Source: Paraburkholderia phenazinium
GTDB lineage: Bacteria > Pseudomonadota > Gammaproteobacteria > Burkholderiales > Burkholderiaceae
Assembly: GCF_900141745.1 (NCBI RefSeq)
Contig: NZ_FSRM01000001.1
Coordinates: 3,410,001-3,474,000 of the forward strand
Direction of reading: 5' to 3'
Length of the DNA: 64,000 bases
Under the pieces are notes generated by a model. The model worked only from the letters and a program-made list of their open reading frames with translations. It did not search any database and was not told the origin of the DNA. Of this stretch, positions 31,136 through 38,466 are shown in pieces. The position numbers and the translations under genes were made by a program. The first letter of the stretch is position 1; every line of letters starts with the position of its first letter.

Positions 31136-31277
31136 CTTGTTTTTAATGATCTGATATCAGGGATTTCCATTAAATCCCGAATCATGACTGGCATGGTTTT
31201 CGCAGGCATTCACAAGCGCGGTGCGGGTTCCTGCGTCAGATGCGGGCACGGGCCAGCGCTGTCACTTCGCAATGACT

Positions 31278-31287
31278 TGTATATACA
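31278..31287. promoter_or_regulatory. Putative HutC operator, site 3
   Basis: A second perfect TGTATATACA palindrome, 153 bp upstream of site 2, close to the 3' end of the convergently placed LysR gene. The distance would allow DNA looping or a second hut promoter. Confidence 0.5.
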
Positions 31288-31389
31288 CGTTGGACGGGTT
31301 GAGTGGCAAGTGGACAAAATGAGATGTGGTCTCGCGGGCAGCGGGGCGACGCGAGGCAGGAAGGCAAGCTGAATGACGTCGGGACGCGC

Positions 31390-32277
31390 CTAAAGCTGCA
31401 AGCGCGTCCCGATAAAATCCAGAAACGCCTGCACCCTCCCCGCGAGCGCCGCGCTCTGATAAAACACCGCGCTAACCGGCTGCCGTTCGTCGACAAGCGC
31501 GTCGGCGAGAATCGGCACCAGCCGCCCGCTGCGTACATCGGCGAGCGTCATGAAATCCGCAAGGCAGGCGATGCCGCTATCCGCCAACGATAGCTGCCGG
31601 ATCGTCTCGCCGCTCGACGCCGTCATGACCGGCGCGATCTTCAACCATGCACGCGCGCCGTCCCGCAACGGCCAGCGGTTCAGATGCTCCGGCGCGGTAA
31701 AACCGATCAGGCGATGCGTGCGTAACGCCTCGACAGAATCCGGTTCGCCGCACTCGCCAAGATAGCCAGGGCTCGCCACGATACGCAGCTTGCTGCTGCC
31801 GAGCGAACGCGCATGCAGCGTCGAATCCTGCAATGCGCCAATTCGAATCGCGATGTCCACTTTCTGCTCGAGCAGATCGACGATCCGCTCGTTGCTCGTC
31901 AACTCGAGCCGGATCTCCGGATACAGCGCCGAAAACGCTTTCATGTGCGGGGCGATGCAGTGGAGCATGAACGGCGACGCCGCGTCGACCCGCAAACGTC
32001 CGCTTGGGCGCTCGCGCCGGCGCGCCACCGATTGCTCGGCCTCCTCCATCGCATCCAGAATCGCCCGCGCCCGGTCGAGGTACAGCACGCCCTCTTCCGT
32101 GAGCTGCAAGCGCCGCGTCGTCCGGCGAATCAACGCTGTATCCAGCTTTTTCTCCAGCCGCGTCAACGCACGGCTCACGCCGGAGACGGTCTGCTGCAGC
32201 TTTTCGGCGGCAGCCGTAATCGAGCCGCTGTCGATCACGGTTACGAATACCAGCAGTTCGTCGGTGGATGTCTTCAT
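31390..32277 (-). CDS. LysR-family transcriptional regulator
   Basis: A 295-residue LysR-type regulator of the AaeR/DsdC-like 'YafC' kind: N-terminal helix-turn-helix (GSITAAAEKLQQTVSGVSRALTRLE) followed by an RRTTRRLQLTEEG wing and an effector domain. The ATG at 32277 is preferred; an in-frame TTG at 32289 lies inside a palindrome and is unlikely. The gene is divergent from an NAD-dependent epimerase-type gene, its probable target. Regulators of this subgroup often sit beside an SDR gene. Confidence 0.9.
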   Translation of the reverse strand: MKTSTDELLVFVTVIDSGSITAAAEKLQQTVSGVSRALTRLEKKLDTALIRRTTRRLQLTEEGVLYLDRARAILDAMEEAEQSVARRRERPSGRLRVDAASPFMLHCIAPHMKAFSALYPEIRLELTSNERIVDLLEQKVDIAIRIGALQDSTLHARSLGSSKLRIVASPGYLGECGEPDSVEALRTHRLIGFTAPEHLNRWPLRDGARAWLKIAPVMTASSGETIRQLSLADSGIACLADFMTLADVRSGRLVPILADALVDERQPVSAVFYQSAALAGRVQAFLDFIGTRLQL

Positions 32278-32285
32278 TGTTGATT

Positions 32286-32305
32286 TCAAATCAAGATTGA
32301 TTTGA
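32286..32305. promoter_or_regulatory. Perfect 9+9 bp palindrome in the LysR/SDR divergent promoter
   Basis: TCAAATCAA-GA-TTGATTTGA, beginning 9 bp upstream of the LysR start codon. The perfect symmetry and the LysR-type T-N(11)-A content suggest an operator used for autorepression and for activating the divergent SDR gene. Confidence 0.65.
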
Positions 32306-32422
32306 GACTAACACGCTTTTTGCCAGAATCAAGACGGCGGATACTCACGGTATGCCATCGCCGATCCGATGATCGGGCCGATGCCAATCAATGCAGTTGT
32401 TCCAGCAAGCAAGGAGAACATC

Positions 32423-33319
32423 TTGAAGATTTTCGTTACTGGTGCCAGCGGTTTCATCGGCGGCTCGATCGCCGCGGGACTCGTGCGCGCCGGACATCGC
32501 GTGCGCGGCCTGATCCGCAATCCTGAACACGCCGCCGAACTCGAGCGCCTCGGCATCGAACCGGTGATCGGCACACTCGACGACCGCGCGTTGCTTGTCG
32601 CGCAAGCGCAGGCTGCCGACGCCGTCATTAACGCCGCCAGCAGCGATCACCGCGCGGCAGTCGAAGCGCTGATCGAAGGGCTCGCCGGCTCCGGCAAGCC
32701 GTTTCTGCATACGAGCGGCTCGAGCATCGTCGGCGATGCGTCGGGCGGCGAAGCCGGCGCGGCCAGGATTTATAGCGAAGACGCGCTGCCCGAACCGACT
32801 GCGGATAAAGCGGCGCGTGTCGCAATCGACCGTCTGGTGCTCGAAGCAGCGCAGGAAAATATCCGCTCAGCAGTGCTATGCAACACGCTGATCTACGGTC
32901 ATGGTGCTGTTGCCGGCAGCGCCAGCGTGCAGTTGCCGCGCCTCGTGCGCCAGGCGCAGAAAAGCGGTGTGGTCCGGCACGTGGGGAGTGGCGGCAACAC
33001 CTGGTCCAACGTGCATATCGACGACGTGGTCGAGTTATATCGCCTCGCGCTGGAGAAGACCCCAGCCGGCACTTTCTACTTCGTCGAAAGCGGCGAGGCG
33101 TCGTTTCGCGACATGACCGCCGCCATCGCCCGCGCGACGAAACTAGGTCCTGCGCAAGACTGGCCGCTCAAGGACGCCGAACAGGAATGGGGTTATGAAA
33201 TGGCGAACTACGGGCTTGGTTCGAACAGCCGGGTACGTGGCGAACGCGCTCGCAAACTGCTGGGTTGGCAGCCGCAGCGCACGTCGGTGATCGAGTGGAT
33301 TGAGCGGGAGATGATGTAG
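32423..33319 (+). CDS. NAD(P)-dependent epimerase/dehydratase (atypical SDR)
   Basis: A 298-residue extended SDR with the Rossmann motif TGASGFIGGSIAAGL at the N terminus. The start appears to be TTG at 32423: AAGGAGA lies 7 bases upstream and the Rossmann strand (KIFVTG) follows at once, whereas an in-frame codon at 32369 has no ribosome binding site. The active-site YxxxK is not in its usual form: HTSGSSIVGD occupies the Ser region and the Tyr/Lys pair is unclear, so it may be an atypical SDR that binds cofactor without classic chemistry. Divergent from a LysR regulator. Confidence 0.85.
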   Translation: MKIFVTGASGFIGGSIAAGLVRAGHRVRGLIRNPEHAAELERLGIEPVIGTLDDRALLVAQAQAADAVINAASSDHRAAVEALIEGLAGSGKPFLHTSGSSIVGDASGGEAGAARIYSEDALPEPTADKAARVAIDRLVLEAAQENIRSAVLCNTLIYGHGAVAGSASVQLPRLVRQAQKSGVVRHVGSGGNTWSNVHIDDVVELYRLALEKTPAGTFYFVESGEASFRDMTAAIARATKLGPAQDWPLKDAEQEWGYEMANYGLGSNSRVRGERARKLLGWQPQRTSVIEWIEREMM

Positions 33320-33331
33320 CGTCAAAGGTTA

Positions 33332-33363
33332 CTCCAGGGCGTCCACCGAAGGGCGCCCTGGAG
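33332..33363 (+). terminator. Stem-loop downstream of the SDR gene
   Basis: Perfect 10 bp stem CTCCAGGGCG / CGCCCTGGAG with a 12-base loop, starting 12 bp after the stop codon. There is no T-run, so termination is probable from position but not certain. Confidence 0.5.
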
Positions 33364-33481
33364 AGCAAGTAATCTCTGTAAGCGAAGCTGTTGCGAATCC
33401 GTAAGATCAACTCGTTAGAATGCCGCCCAATTGATGGGCCGATTCGACAAAGCGAGTGGCCCCCTGAGCCCGGATTCTTCG

Positions 33482-33664
33482 ATGAGCATCGCGCTAAATT
33501 TCGATTGGCTGACCAACCTTCTCGCGATTCTCTTCATCGTGGCTTGCCTCTATGACGCGCGCTACGACGAATACGGCACGCTGACCCTCGCGGCGGCGGC
33601 GATGGGACTGGTGGTCATGGCCATCGAGCTGTTCCTCAGGCCTGCTTTCGAAATGTCCTTATAG
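33482..33664 (+). CDS. Small membrane protein of unknown function
   Basis: A 60-residue protein with two hydrophobic segments (about residues 10-22 and 33-50) separated by a short polar loop, DARYDEYG. It therefore looks like a two-span inner-membrane peptide. I do not recognise a family. The ATG at 33482 directly precedes the first segment; the frame upstream lacks a better start. The ribosome binding site is weak. The gene stands between the SDR terminator and the convergent DUF899 gene. Confidence 0.6.
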   Translation: MSIALNFDWLTNLLAILFIVACLYDARYDEYGTLTLAAAAMGLVVMAIELFLRPAFEMSL

Positions 33665-33726
33665 CGAGCGGCGCGGATGCCGTCCGCTCAACCGCACGCC
33701 GCCTGCTCCACCGCCCTATCCCCTCA

Positions 33727-34458
33727 TCACGAACCGCATGCCGGACAACCGCGCGGCGCGTCCTCGTAGCGATCATGGTGCTTGACCCACTCGCCGAGAT
33801 TCCTGACTTCGTTACGCCCCTTCGGCGCGATATCCAGATGCGTGTACGTGCCGATAAACGGCTCGCCACCGCGCGCGTAGCTTGAATACGTGTGGAAAAT
33901 ATTGCCGGCCTCGTCCTTGTAGAAAACGCTGTGGCCGGGTGCCTCGTCACCGGAAATCTCCTGCTCTTCGAAGTTGTAGAAGCCTTTGCCGTTTGCGACC
34001 TGCTCCGGCGTAAACGATACGTGATAGTCGAAGTTGAAATCGCTCTCATGCGACGAGACCCAGCGAAAGCGCCAGCCCATGCGCTTTTTGAACGCCTCGA
34101 TCTTCTCGAGCGGTGCGCGCGAAACGGCCATGTACGAAACGTCGTGATGCTCGAGATGCGGCAACACGCCATCGACACTGTCCGAGAGGAACGAGCACCC
34201 GGGGCAGCCCTCTTTCCATTCCGGGCCCAGCATGAAGTGATAGACGATCAGCTGGCTGCGCCCGTCGAACAGCTCCGCGAGCGTCTTGCGACCCTGCGGC
34301 GTATCGAAGGTATAGGTCTTGTCGACCTTGACCCATGGGAGCGCCAGACGCTTGCGGTTGAGCTCGTCGCGTGCGCGTGTGAATGCCTTTTCTTCAGCCA
34401 GCAGCGCGCGGCGCGCAGCCAGCCATTCTTCTCTTGAGACAGTGCTATGCGGTTCCAT
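33727..34458 (-). CDS. DUF899 thioredoxin-like protein
   Basis: A 243-residue DUF899 protein, a thioredoxin-fold family of unknown biochemical role. Hallmarks: LPWVKVDKTYTFDTPQG, LIVYHFMLGPEWKEGCPGCSFLSD with a CPGC pair placed like a redox site, and the C-terminal LDIAPKGRNE. The ATG at 34458 is set by AAGGAG 6 bases upstream; the ATG 6 bp earlier would sit on the ribosome binding site itself. Last gene of an ArsR-SRPBCC-DUF899 operon. Confidence 0.88.
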   Translation of the reverse strand: MEPHSTVSREEWLAARRALLAEEKAFTRARDELNRKRLALPWVKVDKTYTFDTPQGRKTLAELFDGRSQLIVYHFMLGPEWKEGCPGCSFLSDSVDGVLPHLEHHDVSYMAVSRAPLEKIEAFKKRMGWRFRWVSSHESDFNFDYHVSFTPEQVANGKGFYNFEEQEISGDEAPGHSVFYKDEAGNIFHTYSSYARGGEPFIGTYTHLDIAPKGRNEVRNLGEWVKHHDRYEDAPRGCPACGS

Positions 34459-34479
34459 CTGCATCTCCTTCCTCAGTGG

Positions 34480-34908
34480 TCAGGCAAGGTAACGCTCGAG
34501 TCCATCCAGCGTGGACGTCCAGCCCTCTGCGTGCTGGTCGCGCGTCTCTTCGTCAAGGAACTGGGCATGCGTCAAGGTAAGCAGCGTGCCGCCACCATCG
34601 GGGCGCAACGCCACCGTCACGAGCGACTCGCTCTCCGGCGCCGAGCGCCAGCTCCACGTGAAAACCAGCTTCGCGTCCGCCACGACTTCCAGATAGCGGC
34701 CACTGGCTTCGTGTTCCGCGCCGTCCGTGCCGCGCATCACGAGCCGGAAACTGCCGCCCTCCCGCGCATCGACTTCAGCATGAATCATCTCGTTGCCGCT
34801 CGGGTGCATCCACTTCAGGATTTGCGCCGGCTGCGTCCAGGCCCGGAAGACTTTGCCGGGCGACGCGTTGAGACGGCGCTGGAGCGTGAGACTGGGACGG
34901 GCGGACAT
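34480..34908 (-). CDS. SRPBCC / AHSA1-type protein
   Basis: A 142-residue START-like (SRPBCC) protein of the Aha1-homology group: SLTLQRRLNASPGKVFRAWTQPAQILKW at the N terminus and GWTSTLDGLERYL at the C terminus are typical. These proteins have a hydrophobic cavity and are often coupled to ArsR regulators; the ligand is unknown. The conserved domain begins within the first ten residues, so the 94 bp overlap with the upstream ArsR gene is real in this reading. It precedes the DUF899 gene by 21 bp. Confidence 0.88.
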   Translation of the reverse strand: MSARPSLTLQRRLNASPGKVFRAWTQPAQILKWMHPSGNEMIHAEVDAREGGSFRLVMRGTDGAEHEASGRYLEVVADAKLVFTWSWRSAPESESLVTVALRPDGGGTLLTLTHAQFLDEETRDQHAEGWTSTLDGLERYLA

Positions 34909-35240
34909 GCCTCCTCCTGTTCGACAAAAGCGGCGAGACGATCGAGCTGCTCGCTCCAGAAGCGTTCATAGCGGTTCAGCCACAGCATGGCCTGCTCCAT
35001 GGGCCCCGCGGACAACCGGCACGCCACCGTGCGGCCGGTTTTCGTGCGCGTGACGAGACCGGCCTCGGACAGTACGTCGAGATGCTTCATCACCGCCGGC
35101 AACGACATCTCGAACGGCTGCGCGAGTTCGCTGACCGACAGGTCGTGATGGGTGGACAGGCGCGCGAGCAACGCCCGCCGCGTGGGGTCGGAAAGCGCGG
35201 CAAACGTGCGGTCGAGAAGATCTTCTGAAAACTTAACCAT
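34815..35240 (-). CDS. ArsR-family transcriptional repressor
   Basis: A 141-residue ArsR-type winged-helix protein: RTFAALSDPTRRALLARLS then the recognition helix LAQPFEMSLPAVMKHLDVLSEAGLV. It lacks the metal-binding ELCVCD motif, so it belongs with the non-metal regulators that accompany SRPBCC genes. The core ends near residue 110; the last 30 residues, rich in Ser, Arg and Pro, are encoded where the gene overlaps the SRPBCC start and look like a tail forced by the overlap. The start codon lies inside a perfect inverted repeat. Confidence 0.88.
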   Translation of the reverse strand: MVKFSEDLLDRTFAALSDPTRRALLARLSTHHDLSVSELAQPFEMSLPAVMKHLDVLSEAGLVTRTKTGRTVACRLSAGPMEQAMLWLNRYERFWSEQLDRLAAFVEQEEACPPVPVSRSSAVSTRRPAKSSGPGRSRRKS

Positions 35241-35250
35241 AAGGTTAAGT
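35231..35250. promoter_or_regulatory. Putative ArsR operator spanning its own start codon
   Basis: ACTTAACC-ATAA-GGTTAAGT, a perfect 8+8 bp inverted repeat. The ATG of the ArsR gene (35238-35240) falls within it, so bound repressor would block transcription start or elongation of the operon. Confidence 0.65.
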
Positions 35251-35482
35251 GTAGTCGCGCGATTGTGGATGTCAAGGCGACAGTGCTTGAGGTGCGGGAA
35301 AAGATGCTGGAGATGCGCGCAGACCCGTGAGGGTAGCGTGGAGGAAAAAAAGACACGCGGCGCATCACAGCCCAAAAGACTGCAACACGCCGCGTCAAGG
35401 GTGGAGATTAAAGCGACTACTTACGCAAGCAGGGCTGCCCAGACCACCCTGCTCACGCGTCAAAACAAGGACTACCAGGGAC

Positions 35483-35498
35483 CGCGGCAAGAGCCGCG
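35483..35498 (-). terminator. Small stem-loop after the NCS2 permease
   Basis: CGCGGC-AAGA-GCCGCG immediately after the permease stop codon. No adjacent T-run; a weak or partial terminator at best. Confidence 0.3.
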
Positions 35499-35499
35499 A

Positions 35500-36882
35500 T
35501 CAGATCGCCCAGCCACCAAGATAGAACGCGGCCAGAACAACTGCGATCGCTACCGTGCCGACGTTCAGCTTGCGATACTCGCCGCTCACGACACGGCCGA
35601 TCACCAGCGTGCTGAAGCCGAGCATGATGCCGGTCACGATGTTGGCGGTCAGCACGATGAACACCGCGCACACCAGACCCGACATGGAATCGACCATGTC
35701 GTCCATATTCAGCTTGCTCACGCTCGACAGCATCAGCAGACCGACGTACATCAGCGCAGGAGCCGTCGCATATGAAGGCACCAGACCGGCGAGCGGCGAG
35801 AAGAACATCACGACGAGGAACAGCAGACCGACGACAGCCGCGGCCATCCCCGTCTTCGCGCCTGCTGCGACACCGACGGTCGATTCAATGTAGGCCGCAG
35901 CCGGCGCACCGCCGAGGAAGCCCGAGAAGATCGAGCTGAGTGAGTCCGCCGTCAGCGCACGGCCACCGTTGATGATTCGGCCGTTGGCATCGAGCTGCCC
36001 GGCCTGCCCTGCGACAGCGCGGATCGTGCCGGTCGCATCGAACACGGCTGTCATCACCAGCGCCAGCACACTAGGCAGTACCGCCAACGACAAGGCACCC
36101 TTGATGTCCATCGCACCGATCAGCGAAGCATGACCCGGCGCGCTCAGCGACGGCAGCGCAAACACGCCGTGATACGTCACCGCCGGATCGATCAGCAGTC
36201 CAAGCGCGGAGATCGCGACGATCACGATCAGGATCGAGCCCGGCACGCGACGGCGCACCAGCCCGAAGATCGCAGCCAACCCCGCCACCGACATCAGCGC
36301 CGGCAGCGCCGTGATATTGCCGAGCGAAACCGGCAGCCCCGCACCCGGGTTCTTGACCACGAGCCCAACGTCGTTGGCCGCAATCAGCAGCAGAAACAGC
36401 CCGATGCCGATGCCCGTGCCGTGCGCCACGCCCGAGGGCAGGTTGCGCAGGATCCACGAACGCACGCCCGTCACCGAAATGCCGGTGAAGACGATCCCCA
36501 TCAGGAACACGGCGCCGAGCGCCACGGTCGGATGCAGGCCCTTGCCGAGCACGAGACCGAAGGCGGTGAAGGCGGTCAGCGAGATCGCGCAGCCAATGGC
36601 GATCGGCAGCCTGGCCCAGATGCCCATCAGCAGCGAGCCGAATGCCGTCGTCAAGCACACGGCCACGAATACCGCGCTGGTGTCGAAGCCCGCCTTGCCG
36701 AACATGCCCGGCACGACGAACACCGAATAGACCATCGCCAGAAAAGTGGTGACGCCGGCAATGATTTCCTGGCGCTGCGAACTGCCGCGCGAGGAGATTT
36801 CAAAGTACCGGTCGAGAAAGCCCTTGGAGTCGAAGCGTTCGACGCCGACATCGGAAATCGGCTGGGCGTGGGGTTCCATCAT
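35500..36882 (-). CDS. NCS2-family purine permease (AzgA-like)
   Basis: A 460-residue NCS2 permease with about 13-14 membrane segments, of the adenine/guanine/hypoxanthine type. Seen: an N-terminal cytoplasmic [35 protein letters not shown], which is the AzgA-like signature, [17 protein letters not shown], and the central [13 protein letters not shown] in the DATGT region. The start at 36882 follows AAGGAGG. A hairpin and a palindrome lie in the short leader. No purine catabolic genes adjoin. Confidence 0.92.
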   Translation of the reverse strand: MMEPHAQPISDVGVERFDSKGFLDRYFEISSRGSSQRQEIIAGVTTFLAMVYSVFVVPGMFGKAGFDTSAVFVAVCLTTAFGSLLMGIWARLPIAIGCAISLTAFTAFGLVLGKGLHPTVALGAVFLMGIVFTGISVTGVRSWILRNLPSGVAHGTGIGIGLFLLLIAANDVGLVVKNPGAGLPVSLGNITALPALMSVAGLAAIFGLVRRRVPGSILIVIVAISALGLLIDPAVTYHGVFALPSLSAPGHASLIGAMDIKGALSLAVLPSVLALVMTAVFDATGTIRAVAGQAGQLDANGRIINGGRALTADSLSSIFSGFLGGAPAAAYIESTVGVAAGAKTGMAAAVVGLLFLVVMFFSPLAGLVPSYATAPALMYVGLLMLSSVSKLNMDDMVDSMSGLVCAVFIVLTANIVTGIMLGFSTLVIGRVVSGEYRKLNVGTVAIAVVLAAFYLGGWAI

Positions 36883-36900
36883 GATGAGTGCCTCCTTTAT

Positions 36901-36932
36901 CAGCATGCTGAAACAGCCGGGGCACCGGCTGT
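36901..36932 (-). promoter_or_regulatory. Leader hairpin and palindrome before the NCS2 permease
   Basis: A perfect hairpin ACAGCCGG-GGCA-CCGGCTGT (36913-36932) is followed in the direction of transcription by a 10 bp palindrome CAGCATGCTG (36901-36910) and then the AAGGAGG ribosome binding site. The arrangement could be an operator or a translational control element. It is too short for a purine riboswitch. Confidence 0.45.
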
Positions 36933-37470
36933 CATCAGGTTCGTCTCGTTGCGTTTATGTAATGTGGTGGGCAAGGTTTTGAACGTTCGTCGCGGCGGAT
37001 AGTCTGTGTTTCAGGCCGGCCCGCTTTGATCCGAAGATTCCCGACATCCCTTACAATCGGCCATCTGCTCATCGCGTTAAACCGGCAAAGTCAAACCCGC
37101 GTTAGCACCGTTCGTCATTTGCTGTCCCGAAATGTAGGCGAATACCAATATGTCTCCCATCGCATGAATGGCATGCCGGTCATGTCGCGATGCTTATATC
37201 GTTTAAGGCACGGCGGCACGCGGCTTCGGCCCGCGTGTTTACACCTACGGTCTGTAACGCACGTGTCGTATGCCTGTGGTCCCGCTTTGCGCGGACCGCA
37301 GACCGGGAGATGTCCCGTCGACGTCGCCGGCCGACTGCTTTGCAGTGGCCATGTGCCGGAACGCAGCGTGCAGCGGGTTAAACTCTGAGCCATTCGCCGT
37401 TTCAATTGCAGCGGTGGAGAGTGCGGCAAGCCAATCGCACCCTTCGCTCGCGCCCATGGAGTCTTTCTTG
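36933..37470. other. Intergenic region between NCS2 permease and PRC lipoprotein genes
   Basis: 540 bp between divergent genes, of lower GC than the flanks at 36950-37200. It holds both promoters. Several short GC-rich hairpin-forming stretches (37205-37240, 37270-37310) were noticed, but no gene and no recognised regulatory RNA. Confidence 0.4.
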
Positions 37471-38466
37471 ATGAGTGGCGGTTTTCGACGTCCAGCTTTC
37501 CGTTACCCGATCCTTCTCGTCCTCGCGGCTGTCGCCCTGTCGGGTTGCAGTCTGCTGCGCGGACCGCAGCAGGCGCCGATCACCGAGGCCGTCCCGGATC
37601 TCGTCGAACCCGCCAGTTCCACCCTCGTAGCCGGACCGCCTGAGACGACGGTGCAGACGGAAACCAGCAAGCCCGAAACGCCGGCCAAACCCAAGCGACC
37701 GCCTGCGCCGCCGCCGAAGAAGGAGGAACCGCCTCCGCCGCCGGTCGCCACGCCCGCCCCGCCGCCGCCCACGCCTGCGCCGCTGATCGTGACGCGGGTG
37801 ATCGATCGCAACCAGGCGCACGGACTGCTCGACAGCGAAGTGCAGAAGCCCGACGGCAAGGTCGTGGGACGCGCCGTCGATCTCGTCACCGACCCGAGCG
37901 GCAAGCCGATCGAGATGATCGTCAATCTGCAGGGCTTCCTCGGGGTCGGCGACCGCAAGGTCAATTTCCCATGGAACGTATTCCGCTTCACGCCGGGCGC
38001 GAAGACCGCGCCCATCACGCTGAATCTCGCTCCGGGTCAGGCGCCGCCGGCCGACCGCGCAAAGGCCGCCGCGGCAGCGGCCGGCACCGCAACCGCCACA
38101 CGTTTGCCGTTGCTCGACGCCACCGTTGAGCGCCCTAACGGCGCGAAAGTCGGCCGCGTGATCGACGTGCTGATCGACGCCAATGCCCAGCCGCAAGCAG
38201 TCGTGCTCGACGTGAGCGGCATGGTGAGCGCCGACCGCCGCACGATTGCGGCGAACTGGTCGGCGCTGCGATTTGCGGTAAAAGACAAGACGCTCTATCC
38301 GCTGATGGACCTGAGCGATGCAGCGATCGCCGCGTCGCCGCCGTATGCGTCGGATCAACCGATCCGCGCCGTTTCGCCTGCCCCACCCGCGCCGCCGGCC
38401 ACGCCTGCGCCCGCCGCCGCTGCATCATCTACCGCGACTGCATCTACCGCACGGGCGGCCCGATGA
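37471..38466 (+). CDS. Lipoprotein with two PRC-barrel-like domains
   Basis: A 331-residue predicted lipoprotein: signal peptide with lipobox LSGC (Cys26), a Pro/Lys/Glu-rich linker (about residues 60-105), and two repeats of a PRC-barrel-like domain. The first begins GLLDSEVQKPDGKVVGRAVDLV, the second LLDATVERPNGAKVGRVIDVLID; they align over some 60 residues. PRC barrels usually mediate protein-protein contacts. A low-complexity Ala/Pro tail follows. The stop codon overlaps the start of the MFS gene as ATGA. Confidence 0.8.
   Translation: MSGGFRRPAFRYPILLVLAAVALSGCSLLRGPQQAPITEAVPDLVEPASSTLVAGPPETTVQTETSKPETPAKPKRPPAPPPKKEEPPPPPVATPAPPPPTPAPLIVTRVIDRNQAHGLLDSEVQKPDGKVVGRAVDLVTDPSGKPIEMIVNLQGFLGVGDRKVNFPWNVFRFTPGAKTAPITLNLAPGQAPPADRAKAAAAAAGTATATRLPLLDATVERPNGAKVGRVIDVLIDANAQPQAVVLDVSGMVSADRRTIAANWSALRFAVKDKTLYPLMDLSDAAIAASPPYASDQPIRAVSPAPPAPPATPAPAAAASSTATASTARAAR

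Noticed and set aside
27033-31154. A 1373-codon open frame on the plus strand opposite hutU, hutC and hutH
   Set aside because: It is antisense to three certain genes and arises from their high third-position GC; its translation is Arg/His-rich with no domain.
36901-36932. Purine riboswitch before the NCS2 permease
   Set aside because: The leader is too short and lacks the three-way junction core and conserved loop sequences.
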